Both the position numbers and the translations under genes were made by a program. The notes beneath the pieces were generated by a model. It had not been told where the DNA came from, did not search any database, and saw only the letters and a program-made list of their open reading frames with translations. 38,026 nucleotides of DNA from CAZTHL01 sp964613585 (lineage in GTDB: Bacteria > Pseudomonadota > Alphaproteobacteria > DSM-16000 > Inquilinaceae): NCBI GenBank assembly GCA_964613585.1, contig CAZTHL010000033.1, positions 1 through 38,026 on the forward strand. Reading direction: 5' to 3'. Below are positions 8,450 through 16,170 of this stretch, in pieces (positions within the stretch are counted from its first letter, which is position 1; every line of letters starts with the position of its first letter).

Positions 8450-9244
8450 ATGAGCCCCGCCGACATCTCCAACCTACTGGCCGCGGTGCGGTCGAGCCGA
8501 CCTCTGGTCCACAACATCACCAATTTCGTGGTGATGAACAACACCGCCAACGCGCTGCTGGCCGTCGGCGCCTCGCCGGCCATGGCCCACTCTTCCGATG
8601 AGGTCGAGGAGTTTGTCGGCCTGGCCCAGGGCCTGGTCATCAACATCGGCACCCTGTCCTCGGACTGGGCCGCGGCCATGCGCCTGGCGGCGGCGCGGGC
8701 GCGTCAGGCGCGGGTGCCATGGGCGCTCGATCCGGTCGGCGTCGGCGCCACCGGCTATCGCAGCGCGCTGGCCGCCGACCTCCTTCGGCGCGGGCCCGCG
8801 GTGATCCGGGCCAACGCCTCGGAAATCCTGGCCCTGGCCGGCGCGGCCGAGGGCCCGACGCGCGGCGCGGACACCTCGCACGAGGCCGACGACGCGGTCG
8901 GCGCGGCGCGTCGGCTGGCCGCCGAGAGCGGCGCCGTGGTCGCGGTCACCGGCGCCACGGATTACGTGACGGACGGCCGGCGCGTGGTCGCCATCGGCAA
9001 CGGCGATGCGTTGATGAGCCGGGTCACCGGCCTCGGCTGCACCGCGACGGCGCTGGTCGGCGCCTTCCTGGCGGTCGAGCCGGCTCCGCTCGATGCCACG
9101 GTGGCCGCGCTCGTTGTGCTCGGCGTCGCCGGCGAGCTGGCCGCGGAGCGCGCGGCCGGGCCGGGCAGCCTGCAGATGCACCTGCTCGACGCGCTGCACG
9201 CGCTCGACGCCGGCACCCTGGCGCGGCGGGCCCGGCTGTCGTGA
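8450..9244 (+). CDS. thiM: hydroxyethylthiazole kinase ThiM
   Basis: A 264-residue ribokinase-like enzyme that phosphorylates 4-methyl-5-(2-hydroxyethyl)thiazole with ATP for thiamine salvage. ATG 8450 is set by GGGAGGG nine bases upstream, just after the riboswitch. Family motifs: PLVHNITNFVVMNNTANALLAVGASPAM (about 18-45, thiazole site), ALDPVGVGATGYR (about 98-110), RANASEI, and VTGLGCTATALVGAF with the conserved Cys at 197. The stop overlaps the thiE start by the GTGA pattern, so the two are translationally coupled. It is the first gene of a riboswitch-controlled salvage operon. Confidence 0.95.
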   Translation: MSPADISNLLAAVRSSRPLVHNITNFVVMNNTANALLAVGASPAMAHSSDEVEEFVGLAQGLVINIGTLSSDWAAAMRLAAARARQARVPWALDPVGVGATGYRSALAADLLRRGPAVIRANASEILALAGAAEGPTRGADTSHEADDAVGAARRLAAESGAVVAVTGATDYVTDGRRVVAIGNGDALMSRVTGLGCTATALVGAFLAVEPAPLDATVAALVVLGVAGELAAERAAGPGSLQMHLLDALHALDAGTLARRARLS

Positions 9245-9912
9245 GCTGGCGCACGCGCTTCGCGCCGACCGTCTACCTGGTCACCGATCCAATCCAGGTC
9301 GGGGCGCGCGGCCTGGCGGCCACGGTGCACGCAGCCGTGGCCGGCGGCGCCACCATGGTCCAGCTGCGCGATCCCGAGGTGAAGGGGCGGGCGCTCTACG
9401 ATCAGGCGGTGCGCTTGCGCGCCGAGCTTGACGGCGCCACGCCGCTGATCGTCAACGACCGGGTGGATGTCGCCAAGGCCGCCGGCGCCGACGGCGTGCA
9501 TGTCGGCCAGGACGACCTGCCGGCCGCCGAGGCGCGCCGCCAGCTGGGCCCCGACGCCATCGTCGGCCTGTCGGTCGGCAGCGATGCCGAGGCGCTCGAG
9601 ATCGATCCGGAGGTGGTCGACTATGTCGGGGTCGGACCGGTGTTCGCCACCCCGACCAAGCCGGATGCCGGCGCGGCCCTTGGTGTCGAGGGTTTTGCCG
9701 CGCTGCGGCACCGAATCCCACCCGGCCTGCCGGTGGTCGCTATCGGCGGCATCACCGTCGAGAACGCGGCCCAGGTGTTCAGCGCCGGCGCCGATGGCGT
9801 GGCCGTGGTCTCGGCGATCTGCGCCGCCGCCGATCCGGAGCTGGCCGCCCGCACGCTGTTCCAGCTCGCCAGCCCGTCGCATCCGAACCGGAGGTCACCC
9901 GCTCCCTCATGA
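9241..9912 (+). CDS. thiE: thiamine phosphate synthase ThiE
   Basis: A 223-residue TIM-barrel enzyme joining HMP pyrophosphate and thiazole phosphate to give thiamine phosphate. GTG 9241 overlaps the thiM stop. Motifs: VYLVTDP at the N-terminus, MVQLRDPEVKGR (phosphate and pyrimidine binding), LIVNDRVDVAKAAGADGVHVGQDDL, DYVGVGPVFATPTKPDAG (flexible loop and thiazole site) and PVVAIGGIT with the phosphate-binding glycines. The last ten residues (SHPNRRSPAPS) are a variable tail overlapping thiD. The position between thiM and thiD means its two substrates come from the flanking kinases. Confidence 0.95.
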   Translation: MSWRTRFAPTVYLVTDPIQVGARGLAATVHAAVAGGATMVQLRDPEVKGRALYDQAVRLRAELDGATPLIVNDRVDVAKAAGADGVHVGQDDLPAAEARRQLGPDAIVGLSVGSDAEALEIDPEVVDYVGVGPVFATPTKPDAGAALGVEGFAALRHRIPPGLPVVAIGGITVENAAQVFSAGADGVAVVSAICAAADPELAARTLFQLASPSHPNRRSPAPS

Positions 9913-10748
9913 TCCCCAATGTGCTGACCATCGCCGGCACCGACCCCAGCGGCGGCGCCGGCATTCAGGCCGACCTCAAGACCTTCAGCGCGCTCGGGGC
10001 CTACGGCACCGCCGTCGTGACCGCGCTGGTCGCCCAGAACACGCAGGGCGTGTCGGCCATCCATCACCTGCCGCCCGCGTTCGTCTCCGCTCAGCTCGAC
10101 AGCCTCTTCGCCGACGTCCGCATCGACGCGGTCAAGATCGGCATGGTCGACACCGCCGAGGTGGCCGCCACTGTCGCCCGCGAGCTGCGCCGGCTCCACG
10201 TCGGTCCGGTGGTGCTCGATCCGGTGATGGTGGCCAAGGGCGGCGACCCGCTGCTCGACCGCTCGGCCATCGACACGGTGCGACGCGAGCTGCTGCCGCT
10301 GGCCACCGTGGTCACGCCGAACCTGCTCGAGGCGGGGGTGCTCCTGGATGCGGAGCCACCGGCCGGCCTCGAGGCCATGCGCGAGGCCGCCGTGGCCCTG
10401 CACGGCCTGGGGCCGGCGATGGTCCTGCTCAAGGGCGGGCACCTCTCGGGCGAGGACAGCGTCGACCTGCTCTACGACGGCTGCCGTCTCACCGAGCTGC
10501 GGGCCCGGCGCGTGCGAACCCGCAACACCCACGGCACCGGCTGTACGTTGTCGGCCGCCATCGCCGCCCTGCTGCCGCAGCGGCCGGACCCGGTCCGGGC
10601 CGTCGCCGAGGCCAAGGACTATCTGAGCGCGGCGCTGGCCGCCGCCGACCGCCTCAGCGTCGGGCACGGCCACGGGCCGGTGCATCATTTCCACGCGCTT
10701 TGGACGGAGCCGTCGGCCGGGGCCGGCGCGGCGCCGGCGTCCGGATGA
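9909..10748 (+). CDS. thiD: hydroxymethylpyrimidine/phosphomethylpyrimidine kinase ThiD
   Basis: A 279-residue ribokinase-fold enzyme that phosphorylates hydroxymethylpyrimidine twice to HMP pyrophosphate. The ATG overlaps the thiE stop (ATGA). Motifs: AGTDPSGGAGIQADLKTFSALGAYG at the N-terminus, VLDPVMVAKGGDPLLD in the middle, TPNLLEAGVLL, LLKGGHL, and the anion-hole NTHGTGCTLSAAIAA near 210-225. The C-terminal extension after HHFHALW is a short Ala/Gly/Pro tail. In this operon it receives pyrimidine made by TenA and passes the product to ThiE. Confidence 0.95.
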   Translation: MIPNVLTIAGTDPSGGAGIQADLKTFSALGAYGTAVVTALVAQNTQGVSAIHHLPPAFVSAQLDSLFADVRIDAVKIGMVDTAEVAATVARELRRLHVGPVVLDPVMVAKGGDPLLDRSAIDTVRRELLPLATVVTPNLLEAGVLLDAEPPAGLEAMREAAVALHGLGPAMVLLKGGHLSGEDSVDLLYDGCRLTELRARRVRTRNTHGTGCTLSAAIAALLPQRPDPVRAVAEAKDYLSAALAAADRLSVGHGHGPVHHFHALWTEPSAGAGAAPASG

Positions 10749-10799
10749 CGCGGCGGCACGGCCGGCTCTTTCCAACCTCGGTACCGATCTGGTGATCTC

Positions 10800-11489
10800 A
10801 TGACCGAACGCTTCTCTGACCAGGCCTGGCGGGACGTCGCCGGGCTGCGCCGGAGCATCCTGGAGCTCCCGTTCAATCGCGAGCTTGCGCGGGGCACGCT
10901 GAGCGGCGAGCGTTTCCGCTTCTACATGATCCAGGACGCTCTCTACCTGTCGGACTACGCGCGCGCGCTGGCGGCGGCGGCGGCCAAGGCGCCCGACAAC
11001 GACGCCATCGCGCATTTCGCCAAGGCGGCGGAGACCGCGGTGATCGTCGAGCGGGCGCTGCACGCCGGCGTCTTCGAGCGGTTCGGCCTGGACCCGGCTC
11101 AGGCTGCCGCCGCCGAGCCGTCGCCGACCTGCCTTGCCTACACCAGCTACCTGCTTCGGCTCGCGGCCACGAGCGGCTTCGAGGAACTGGTCGGCGCGAT
11201 CCTGCCCTGCTTCTGGATCTACTGGGATGTCGGCAACCACGTCGCCGCCGACAGCGCGCCCGACAATCCCTATCAGGCCTGGATCGACACCTACGCCGAC
11301 CCGGAGTTCGGTGCCGCGACCGACCAGGTCATCGCCATCGCCGATGCCGCCGCGGCACGCAGCGGGCCGCCGACCCGGGCGGCCATGCTGACCGCCTTCC
11401 GCCGGGCCACCCAGTACGAATGGATGTTCTGGGACAGCGCCTACCGTCTGGAAGGCTGGCCGGTCGGCACGGCGGGCACCGCCGGATGA
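10800..11489 (+). CDS. tenA: thiaminase II / aminopyrimidine aminohydrolase TenA
   Basis: A 229-residue all-helical enzyme that hydrolyses aminopyrimidine breakdown products of thiamine to HMP, allowing salvage. Motifs: RFYMIQDALYLSDYARALA (about 38-56), TCLAYTSYLL, and ILPCFWIYWDVG carrying the catalytic Cys at 137; QYEWMFWDSAYRLEGWP near the C-terminus is also typical. It starts 51 bases after thiD, last in the operon, with only a weak ribosome site before ATG 10800. Together with ThiM, ThiD and ThiE this makes a complete salvage set; de novo genes such as thiC or thiG are not in the window. Confidence 0.94.
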   Translation: MTERFSDQAWRDVAGLRRSILELPFNRELARGTLSGERFRFYMIQDALYLSDYARALAAAAAKAPDNDAIAHFAKAAETAVIVERALHAGVFERFGLDPAQAAAAEPSPTCLAYTSYLLRLAATSGFEELVGAILPCFWIYWDVGNHVAADSAPDNPYQAWIDTYADPEFGAATDQVIAIADAAAARSGPPTRAAMLTAFRRATQYEWMFWDSAYRLEGWPVGTAGTAG

Positions 11490-11490
11490 G

Positions 11491-11517
11491 CTGCCGCCGG
11501 GTCCGCGCCGGCGGCAG
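11491..11517 (+). terminator. terminator-like hairpin of the thi operon
   Basis: A perfect ten-base inverted repeat, CTGCCGCCGG and CCGGCGGCAG around a seven-base loop, begins two bases after the tenA stop. No T-run follows, as with the other hairpins in this genome, but its position argues for 3' end formation. Confidence 0.5.
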
Positions 11518-11698
11518 GCGCAGATCGACGCCGCTGACGCCATCCGCTTCGGCATCGCGTTGACGCCGCCGCGGAGCCGGGTGACCGGCGCGTCTTCCCG
11601 GGAGGCGGCGCCCGACCCCCGGCGGACGCGGAATTCAGCATCCCTTCGCCGCTGATCGACCACAATGGTGCCGCACGAGGGCGCTGCGATGGGCCCTC

Positions 11699-12301
11699 AT
11701 GGCAGGACGGGCGGTCACAGGCATGGCGGCGACGGTGCTCGGGGGCGTGGCCTCCCGGCTCGGGACGATCACGGAGGTCCTGGCGGCGGCGGCGGGCGCG
11801 CTGGCCGGCTCGCAGTTCTCGCTGTACCTGCAGCACTATGTCCAGAACCTGGCCGGGCGGCTGGCCGAGGCGCGGGCCGGCGTCGAGGGCATCATCGAGC
11901 GGTCCCGCGCCGCCGGCATGCCGGTCTATGCCTATCTCGAGGAGTTCGCCTCGGCGGTCAATCCGGTGTTTCGCCGGGAGGGCGAGGCGCTGCAGGAGCA
12001 GATCGACCGGGCCGGCGCGCTCAGCGCGGCCTATCACGATCTGGCCCGCGCCGGACTGCTCGAGCGGCCGCTTGCCTTCCTCGCCCATGTCGACCGCGAG
12101 ATCGCGGCGGACGCGTGGCGGCATTTCGAGCCGGCGCTGCCGGTGGACGCCGCCAGCCTGGCCTACGCCGCCATGGCGCTCCTGCTGGTGCTGCTCGCCT
12201 GGCACGGGCTGCGTCTCGTGCTGATCGCCCCGTTCGCCGTGGCGCGGCGCATGGCGAAGCCGCGGCGTGTCGACAAAGGCCGGCTCCGACACCGGCCGTA
12301 G
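11699..12301 (+). CDS. DUF2937 family membrane protein
   Basis: A 200-residue protein matching the DUF2937 pattern: an N-terminal hydrophobic stretch (about 20-40, ALAGSQFSLYLQHY), a central amphipathic helical region with NPVFRREGEALQEQIDRAGAL and LARAGLLERPLAFL, then FEPALPVDAASLAYAAMALLLVLLAWHGL as a second membrane segment. Function is unknown for the family. The start could be ATG 11699 or ATG 11723; neither has a strong ribosome site. It stands alone downstream of the thiamine operon and converges on the next gene. The tail is basic (RRMAKPRRVDKGRLRHRP), probably cytosolic. Confidence 0.8.
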   Translation: MAGRAVTGMAATVLGGVASRLGTITEVLAAAAGALAGSQFSLYLQHYVQNLAGRLAEARAGVEGIIERSRAAGMPVYAYLEEFASAVNPVFRREGEALQEQIDRAGALSAAYHDLARAGLLERPLAFLAHVDREIAADAWRHFEPALPVDAASLAYAAMALLLVLLAWHGLRLVLIAPFAVARRMAKPRRVDKGRLRHRP

Positions 12302-12531
12302 CGCGGCAAGGGCGTTGCAAGAGCCGGCCTCTCAAGCGCTTGCGCAACGCGGGCCCATGGGGGGAGGCCGCCCCGGCGGTGTCGTCACGCCGCGGCTGCG
12401 ATGAGGTTTCCGCATGCCGAGCCGCGCGGAGCGACGCTCCCGGGCCGGTGCCGATTCCGCGTCACACGGAGCCGCTTCAGCAGTCCTTCGGGGTTGGCCG
12501 GTGTGCGCCCAAGCCCGGCAGACTGCTACTG
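12302..12531. other. convergent gap with inverted repeat
   Basis: This gap between two convergent stops contains the arms GCGTTGC (12312-12318) and GCAACGC (12344-12350), with the palindrome CAAGCGCTTG (12333-12342) inside the loop. It may serve as a two-way terminator. No gene is seen. Confidence 0.35.
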
Positions 12532-13029
12532 CTAGTGCAGCCGGGACGCCGCATCGCGCCACGCGGGCTCCGCCGCCGGCAGAGCCAGGGAGTCGGCCTC
12601 CTCGGCCTCGCTCACGCGGATGCCGCATGCCTCGAGGCTGTCGGCCAGCGCCTCGAGCTGAACCAGGACCGGCAGCAGGGAGCCGGGGCCGGCCATCGGC
12701 AGCAGCAGTCCGCCGGCCGCCTCGCCGAAGCCGCGCTGGGCCAGCGACAGCGCCTGGACCAGTCGCCGCTCGTCGTCGGTGGCATCGTCGTCGCCGGGCC
12801 GCGCGAAGCGCAACCCCGGGCCCGCCGCGTCGAGCCAGACCATCAGCCCGTCGAGCGCCGGGCCGGCGCTCAGCGCCCCGGCATGGTCGAGCAGCGCCGC
12901 CAGCGTGTCGGAGCAGGGAATGCCGGTGGCGCGACCGATCCGCCACACCCGCATGGCCGATAGGAGCAGCACCATGGCCTCGTCGGAGGGCAGCTCCTCG
13001 CCGAGATCCGCAGGGTCCGTGCCGTTCAT
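12532..13029 (-). CDS. hypothetical acidic protein
   Basis: A 165-residue soluble, Ala/Leu/Asp/Glu-rich protein of no family I recognise. The start ATG 13029 is supported by GGAG six bases upstream. It looks all-helical, with segments such as SDEAMVLLLSAMRVWRIG and LLPVLVQLEALADSLEACGIRV; there are no membrane segments, signal peptide or catalytic motifs. It lies downstream of rplI on the same strand, 242 bases away and separated from it by strong hairpins, so it is probably its own unit. Codon use and GC match the neighbours, supporting a real gene. Confidence 0.6.
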   Translation of the reverse strand: MNGTDPADLGEELPSDEAMVLLLSAMRVWRIGRATGIPCSDTLAALLDHAGALSAGPALDGLMVWLDAAGPGLRFARPGDDDATDDERRLVQALSLAQRGFGEAAGGLLLPMAGPGSLLPVLVQLEALADSLEACGIRVSEAEEADSLALPAAEPAWRDAASRLH

Positions 13030-13090
13030 GTCCGTCTCCGCAAGCCGTGGTGTCGTCGTGTCGACGCAGCACCGCGATTAGGTGAGACGG

Positions 13091-13143
13091 GCCGTCCGCG
13101 GCAAGGCGCGGACGGCGCACGGACCGTCACCTTCCCGTGACGG
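13091..13143 (-). terminator. double hairpin downstream of rplI
   Basis: Two perfect inverted repeats lie side by side: GCCGTCCGCG/CGCGGACGGC (13091-13100 with 13107-13116, six-base loop) and CCGTCAC/GTGACGG (13124-13130 with 13137-13143, six-base loop). They sit about 130-180 bases beyond the rplI stop and upstream of the 12532-13029 gene. There is no T-run. They probably end the ribosomal operon transcript, though a role in the leader of the next gene is possible. Confidence 0.45.
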
Positions 13144-13271
13144 CTCGGTCACTGGCGAGGAAACGATCCGTCAGCGGCGGAGTTGCCGGCCCCGTGGCGC
13201 GGTGGCCTTGCCGGCTCGGCGATGGCGGCGGCCGGCGCGCGGGCCGGCCGGGACGGCGCGGGGCATGCGGG

Positions 13272-13901
13272 TCAGCGCATCGATTCGGCGGGCTGCTCCT
13301 CCGATTCGGCCGCGGCCAGCTCGGCCTCCGCGGCCTCCGCGGCCTCCTCGGCGGCGCGCTCAGCCTCCGCCTGGGCCGCCTCCTCGGCGGCGATCTGCCG
13401 TTCGATCATCTCGCCGGTCACCATGCCGCCCAGCTTCTCCTGCATCTCCGCCTCCTCGGCCGAGCGGGCGACGTTCACCGTCACGGGCACGCGGATCTCC
13501 GGGTGCAGGGCCACCTGGACCTCGAACAGACCGAGGCTCTTGATCGGCCGGTCGATGTCGATCTGGTTGCGGCCCACGGTGTAGCCGGCCTGATCCAGGC
13601 CCTCGGCGATGTCGCGCGCCGACACCGAGCCGTAGAGCTGGCCGCTGTCGCCGGCCTGGCGCAGCAGGGTGATGCGGACATCCTGCATGCGCTCGGCCAC
13701 CGAGGCGGCCTCCTCGCGCCGCTTCAGGTTGACCGCCTCCAGCTGGGCGCGCTGGTGCTGGAAATACTCCCTGTTCTCGGCCGTCGCCCGAAGCGCCTTC
13801 TTTTGCGGCAGCAGATAGTTGCGGGCGTAGCCGGGGCGCACCCTCACGATGTCGCCCATCTGACCCAGCTTGGCGATACGCTCCAGCAGGATCACCTCCA
13901 T
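13272..13901 (-). CDS. rplI: 50S ribosomal protein bL9
   Basis: A 209-residue ribosomal protein of the large subunit. It opens with MEVILLERIAKLGQMGDIVRV and RPGYARNYLLPQKKA, the rRNA-binding N-domain signature of bL9. A long central helix and the C-domain (SGQLYGSVSARDIAEGL...VALHPEIRVPVTVNV) follow. Residues beyond about 150 form an acidic Ala/Glu-rich tail, longer than in E. coli (149 residues) but usual in alphaproteobacteria. The start overlaps the DUF2232 stop (ATGA). It is the last gene of the rpsF operon. Confidence 0.97.
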   Translation of the reverse strand: MEVILLERIAKLGQMGDIVRVRPGYARNYLLPQKKALRATAENREYFQHQRAQLEAVNLKRREEAASVAERMQDVRITLLRQAGDSGQLYGSVSARDIAEGLDQAGYTVGRNQIDIDRPIKSLGLFEVQVALHPEIRVPVTVNVARSAEEAEMQEKLGGMVTGEMIERQIAAEEAAQAEAERAAEEAAEAAEAELAAAESEEQPAESMR

Positions 13902-14857
13902 CACTCGTCCTCCTCCGCGGGGCCGCCGCCGCCCTGCGAGCGGCGCCAGCCGGCCAGTTGATCGACCAGACCCAGCACGGCCAGGAGCAGCGCCGGCCAG
14001 CCGAACAGGATCAACACGAGATACAGCAGGACCAGCGAGAGCCGCCGCGCCCGCTGCCTCCGGCACCAGTAGTGCGCCACCCCGAGGCCGGCCAGCCCGT
14101 AGGCGAGCGCCAGCACCAGGGCCATGTTGGCGCCCACGAAGCCGGCCACCCCGGGCAGGAACGCGCCGGCGGCGGCCGCCGCCGCCAGCACCGCCGCCGT
14201 CTCCCGCGGCAGCTCGAGCGCCGACAGCCGCGGCGCCGGACGGGCCTGCCGGCCGAAGCGGGCAAGCACGCCCTGGGCCAGCGCGGCGTTGATGATCAGC
14301 ATCAGGGCCCATGACCCGACGACCAGCGCCGGCACCACGGATGCGATCCGCTGCACCTGCTCGACGAAGCCGGGCGGCGGCGCCATCGCCGGCCCCAGCA
14401 TGGCCGAAAGCTCCTCGACGCTGCCGGTGACGAACGTCTCGATGGCGGCCTCAAGGCCGCCTTCCGCGCCGCCGGCCAGGACCACGGCCAGCAGGAACAG
14501 GCCGAGCCCGTAGCCGAGCAGCCAGAGCACCAGCCGCCCGGCCGGGTAGTGTTCCACCGAGCCGTCGGCCGCGAGGCGGCTGAGCAGCGCCTGGCGTGCC
14601 AGGAGCGCCGCCGGCAGGCCGCTGACCGCGAGGTAGCCCGCCGCCGGCAGCAGGCCGATCGCGCCGGCCACGAGCAGCCCGCCGGCCACCGCCGCCAGCC
14701 CGGCCGCCGTGGCGCCCAGGCTGAGGCCGACCAGGAGCAGCGGCAGGGTGGTCAGATAGGCCAGGATCAGCGATCCCGCGGTCCCAGTCAGCGTGGCCAG
14801 GAACAGGCCGCCGCTCGCCAAGCCGCCCCCGAGCGCGGCGAGCGCCGTTGATCGCAT
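13901..14857 (-). CDS. DUF2232 membrane protein
   Basis: A 318-residue polytopic membrane protein with about eight hydrophobic segments, the first immediately at the N-terminus. DUF2232 proteins lie between rpsR and rplI in many alphaproteobacteria (YybS-like in Firmicutes), and the place in the operon is the main support for the call. The C-terminus is polar (WRRSQGGGGPAEEDE) and its stop overlaps the rplI start. The function of the family is not known. No catalytic motif is seen. Confidence 0.85.
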   Translation of the reverse strand: MRSTALAALGGGLASGGLFLATLTGTAGSLILAYLTTLPLLLVGLSLGATAAGLAAVAGGLLVAGAIGLLPAAGYLAVSGLPAALLARQALLSRLAADGSVEHYPAGRLVLWLLGYGLGLFLLAVVLAGGAEGGLEAAIETFVTGSVEELSAMLGPAMAPPPGFVEQVQRIASVVPALVVGSWALMLIINAALAQGVLARFGRQARPAPRLSALELPRETAAVLAAAAAAGAFLPGVAGFVGANMALVLALAYGLAGLGVAHYWCRRQRARRLSLVLLYLVLILFGWPALLLAVLGLVDQLAGWRRSQGGGGPAEEDE

Positions 14858-14893
14858 GGGCCGGCGCTCCCGCCGCGTCGCCGCCGGGGCCGG

Positions 14894-15133
14894 CTACTGC
14901 ACCGAGTAGGGGAGCAGCGCGAGATAGCGGGCCCGCTTGATCGCCCGCGCCAGCTCGCGCTGCTTCTTCGCCGACACCGCGGTGATCCGGCTCGGCACGA
15001 TCTTGCCGCGCTCGGACACGAAGCGGCCGAGCAGCTTCACGTCCTTGTAGTCGATCCTCGGGGCGTTCGGCCCGGAGAAAGGACAGGTCTTGCGGCGCCG
15101 GAAGAACGGGCGCCGGGCCATGGCCGGGCTCAT
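14894..15133 (-). CDS. rpsR: 30S ribosomal protein bS18
   Basis: A 79-residue small-subunit protein with the bS18 core: ARRPFFRRRKTCPFSGPN, IDYKDVKLLGRFVSERGKI and PSRITAVSAKKQRELARAIKRARYLALLPY. ATG 15133 is chosen because GGGAGGT lies six bases upstream and the codon overlaps the rpsF stop (ATGA); an ATG at 15121 would give the more usual MARRPFF beginning but has no ribosome site. Translational coupling to rpsF fits the heterodimer formed by S6 and S18 on the 30S platform. Confidence 0.96.
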   Translation of the reverse strand: MSPAMARRPFFRRRKTCPFSGPNAPRIDYKDVKLLGRFVSERGKIVPSRITAVSAKKQRELARAIKRARYLALLPYSVQ

Positions 15134-15570
15134 TCAGCACCTCCCTCGGCGGCCGCCGCCTCGGCCTCGCGTGCGGCGGTCGACTTGGCCCGACGCTCGC
15201 CACGCTCGCCACGTTCGCCGCGCTCGCCGCGGCCACCCTCGCGGCCCGTTTTCACCTGCATCATGATGGACGGGCCCTCGTCGAGGGTCTCGACCCGGAG
15301 GGTCAGATGCCGCAGCACGTCCTCGTGCAGCCGCATCTGGCGCTCGACCTCGTGCACCGCGGCCGGCGGCGCGTCGATGTGCAGCATCGTATAGTGGCCC
15401 TTGCGGTTCTTCTTGATCCGGTAGGCCAGGTTCTTCAGGCCCCAGTATTCGGTCTTGGTGACCTTGCCGCCGCCCTCGGCGATGACCGTGGTGAAGGTCT
15501 CGGTGAGGCCCTCCACCTGGGCGGCGGCGATGTCCTGGCGCGCGATGAACACGCACTCGTACGGCGGCAT
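15130..15570 (-). CDS. rpsF: 30S ribosomal protein bS6
   Basis: A 146-residue protein; residues 1-100 are the bS6 fold (YECVFIARQDIAAAQVEGL, GGKVTKTEYWGLKNLAYRIKKNRKGHYTMLHI). The rest is a low-complexity tail: four tandem RGE units (about 113-124) then an Ala/Glu-rich end, longer than E. coli S6. GAGGGAGAG precedes the ATG. It is the first gene of the operon with rpsR, the DUF2232 gene and rplI. The leader contains a strong stem-loop (separate entry), which may be where S6-S18 binds to control its own operon, as known in other bacteria. Confidence 0.97.
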   Translation of the reverse strand: MPPYECVFIARQDIAAAQVEGLTETFTTVIAEGGGKVTKTEYWGLKNLAYRIKKNRKGHYTMLHIDAPPAAVHEVERQMRLHEDVLRHLTLRVETLDEGPSIMMQVKTGREGGRGERGERGERGERRAKSTAAREAEAAAAEGGAE

Positions 15571-15594
15571 CGGCTCTCCCTCTGGCTGTCTCGC

Positions 15595-15631
15595 GGCGCG
15601 GCGCTGCGCGCGATCGCCAGCCGCCCGCGCC
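15595..15631 (-). promoter_or_regulatory. structured leader of rpsF (candidate S6-S18 autoregulatory element)
   Basis: Outer arms GGCGCGG (15595-15601) and CCGCGCC (15625-15631) enclose GCTG/CAGC and GCG/CGC inner pairs, giving one long stem about 25 bases before the rpsF start. S6-S18 leader elements are known upstream of rpsF in many bacteria, but I could not confirm the key bulged CCG, so this is a placement-based guess. Confidence 0.35.
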
Positions 15632-15843
15632 TAGCCGACCGTCCGCGCGGCCGGCAAGGAGCTGATCCGAGGCGCGCGTTATGGCACCCCGCGGGGGTCC
15701 GTTCAACATTCGTGACGGCCCCCGTGGCCCGAGCAGGTGGGGCGTCGTGTCCGCAGGCGCAAGCCTCGGCGGGTCGGCGCCGGCGATTGCCGGGCCGACG
15801 GGGCTCTGCTACGGTTCGCGCGTTCCGGCTTCGAGGGATGGCC

Positions 15844-16116
15844 ATGACCACCAATCGCCGCCGCTTCCTGAGCGGCTCGCTCGTCGGCCTCGGCGGGCTG
15901 ACGGCGGCCGGCCCCGCCGTGGCGCTGACCCGCGAGCGGCTGCGCGCGGAGACCGAGCGGCAGTATCTCGAGGCCTGCTCGGTCGACTCATACCACGCGC
16001 GGCTGCGCGCCCTGGTCGAGGCCGAGCTCGAGACGAGGGAGGTGCCGGAGGCGGAGCGGCAAGCGCTGCTGGCCACCGCCTGCCCCTTCTGCGGTTGCGC
16101 CATCGGCTCACTCTGA
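15844..16116 (+). CDS. small Tat-signal protein with C-terminal cysteine cluster
   Basis: A 90-residue protein beginning TTNRRRFLSGSLVGLGGLTAAGPAVA, a twin-arginine export signal with RRRFL and a hydrophobic core. The mature part of about 62 residues is highly charged and helical, and ends ACPFCGCAIGSL, a CxxCxC cluster (C80, C83, C85), with a further Cys at 45. ATG 15844 is preferred over ATG 15838 because GAGGG then sits at a normal distance. It ends 54 bases before cysQ on the same strand, so they may be co-transcribed. No family is recognised; metal binding or thiol chemistry in the periplasm is inference. Confidence 0.7.
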   Translation: MTTNRRRFLSGSLVGLGGLTAAGPAVALTRERLRAETERQYLEACSVDSYHARLRALVEAELETREVPEAERQALLATACPFCGCAIGSL

Positions 16117-16170
16117 CGCGGGCCCCGGGCGCATCCGGCGGAACCGGCGCATCCGGAAGGGACGCCTGAC

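Noticed and set aside
9621..11663. Long minus-strand open frame opposite thiD and tenA
   Set aside because: The opposite strand encodes two well-conserved enzymes; this frame shows only antisense-type composition.
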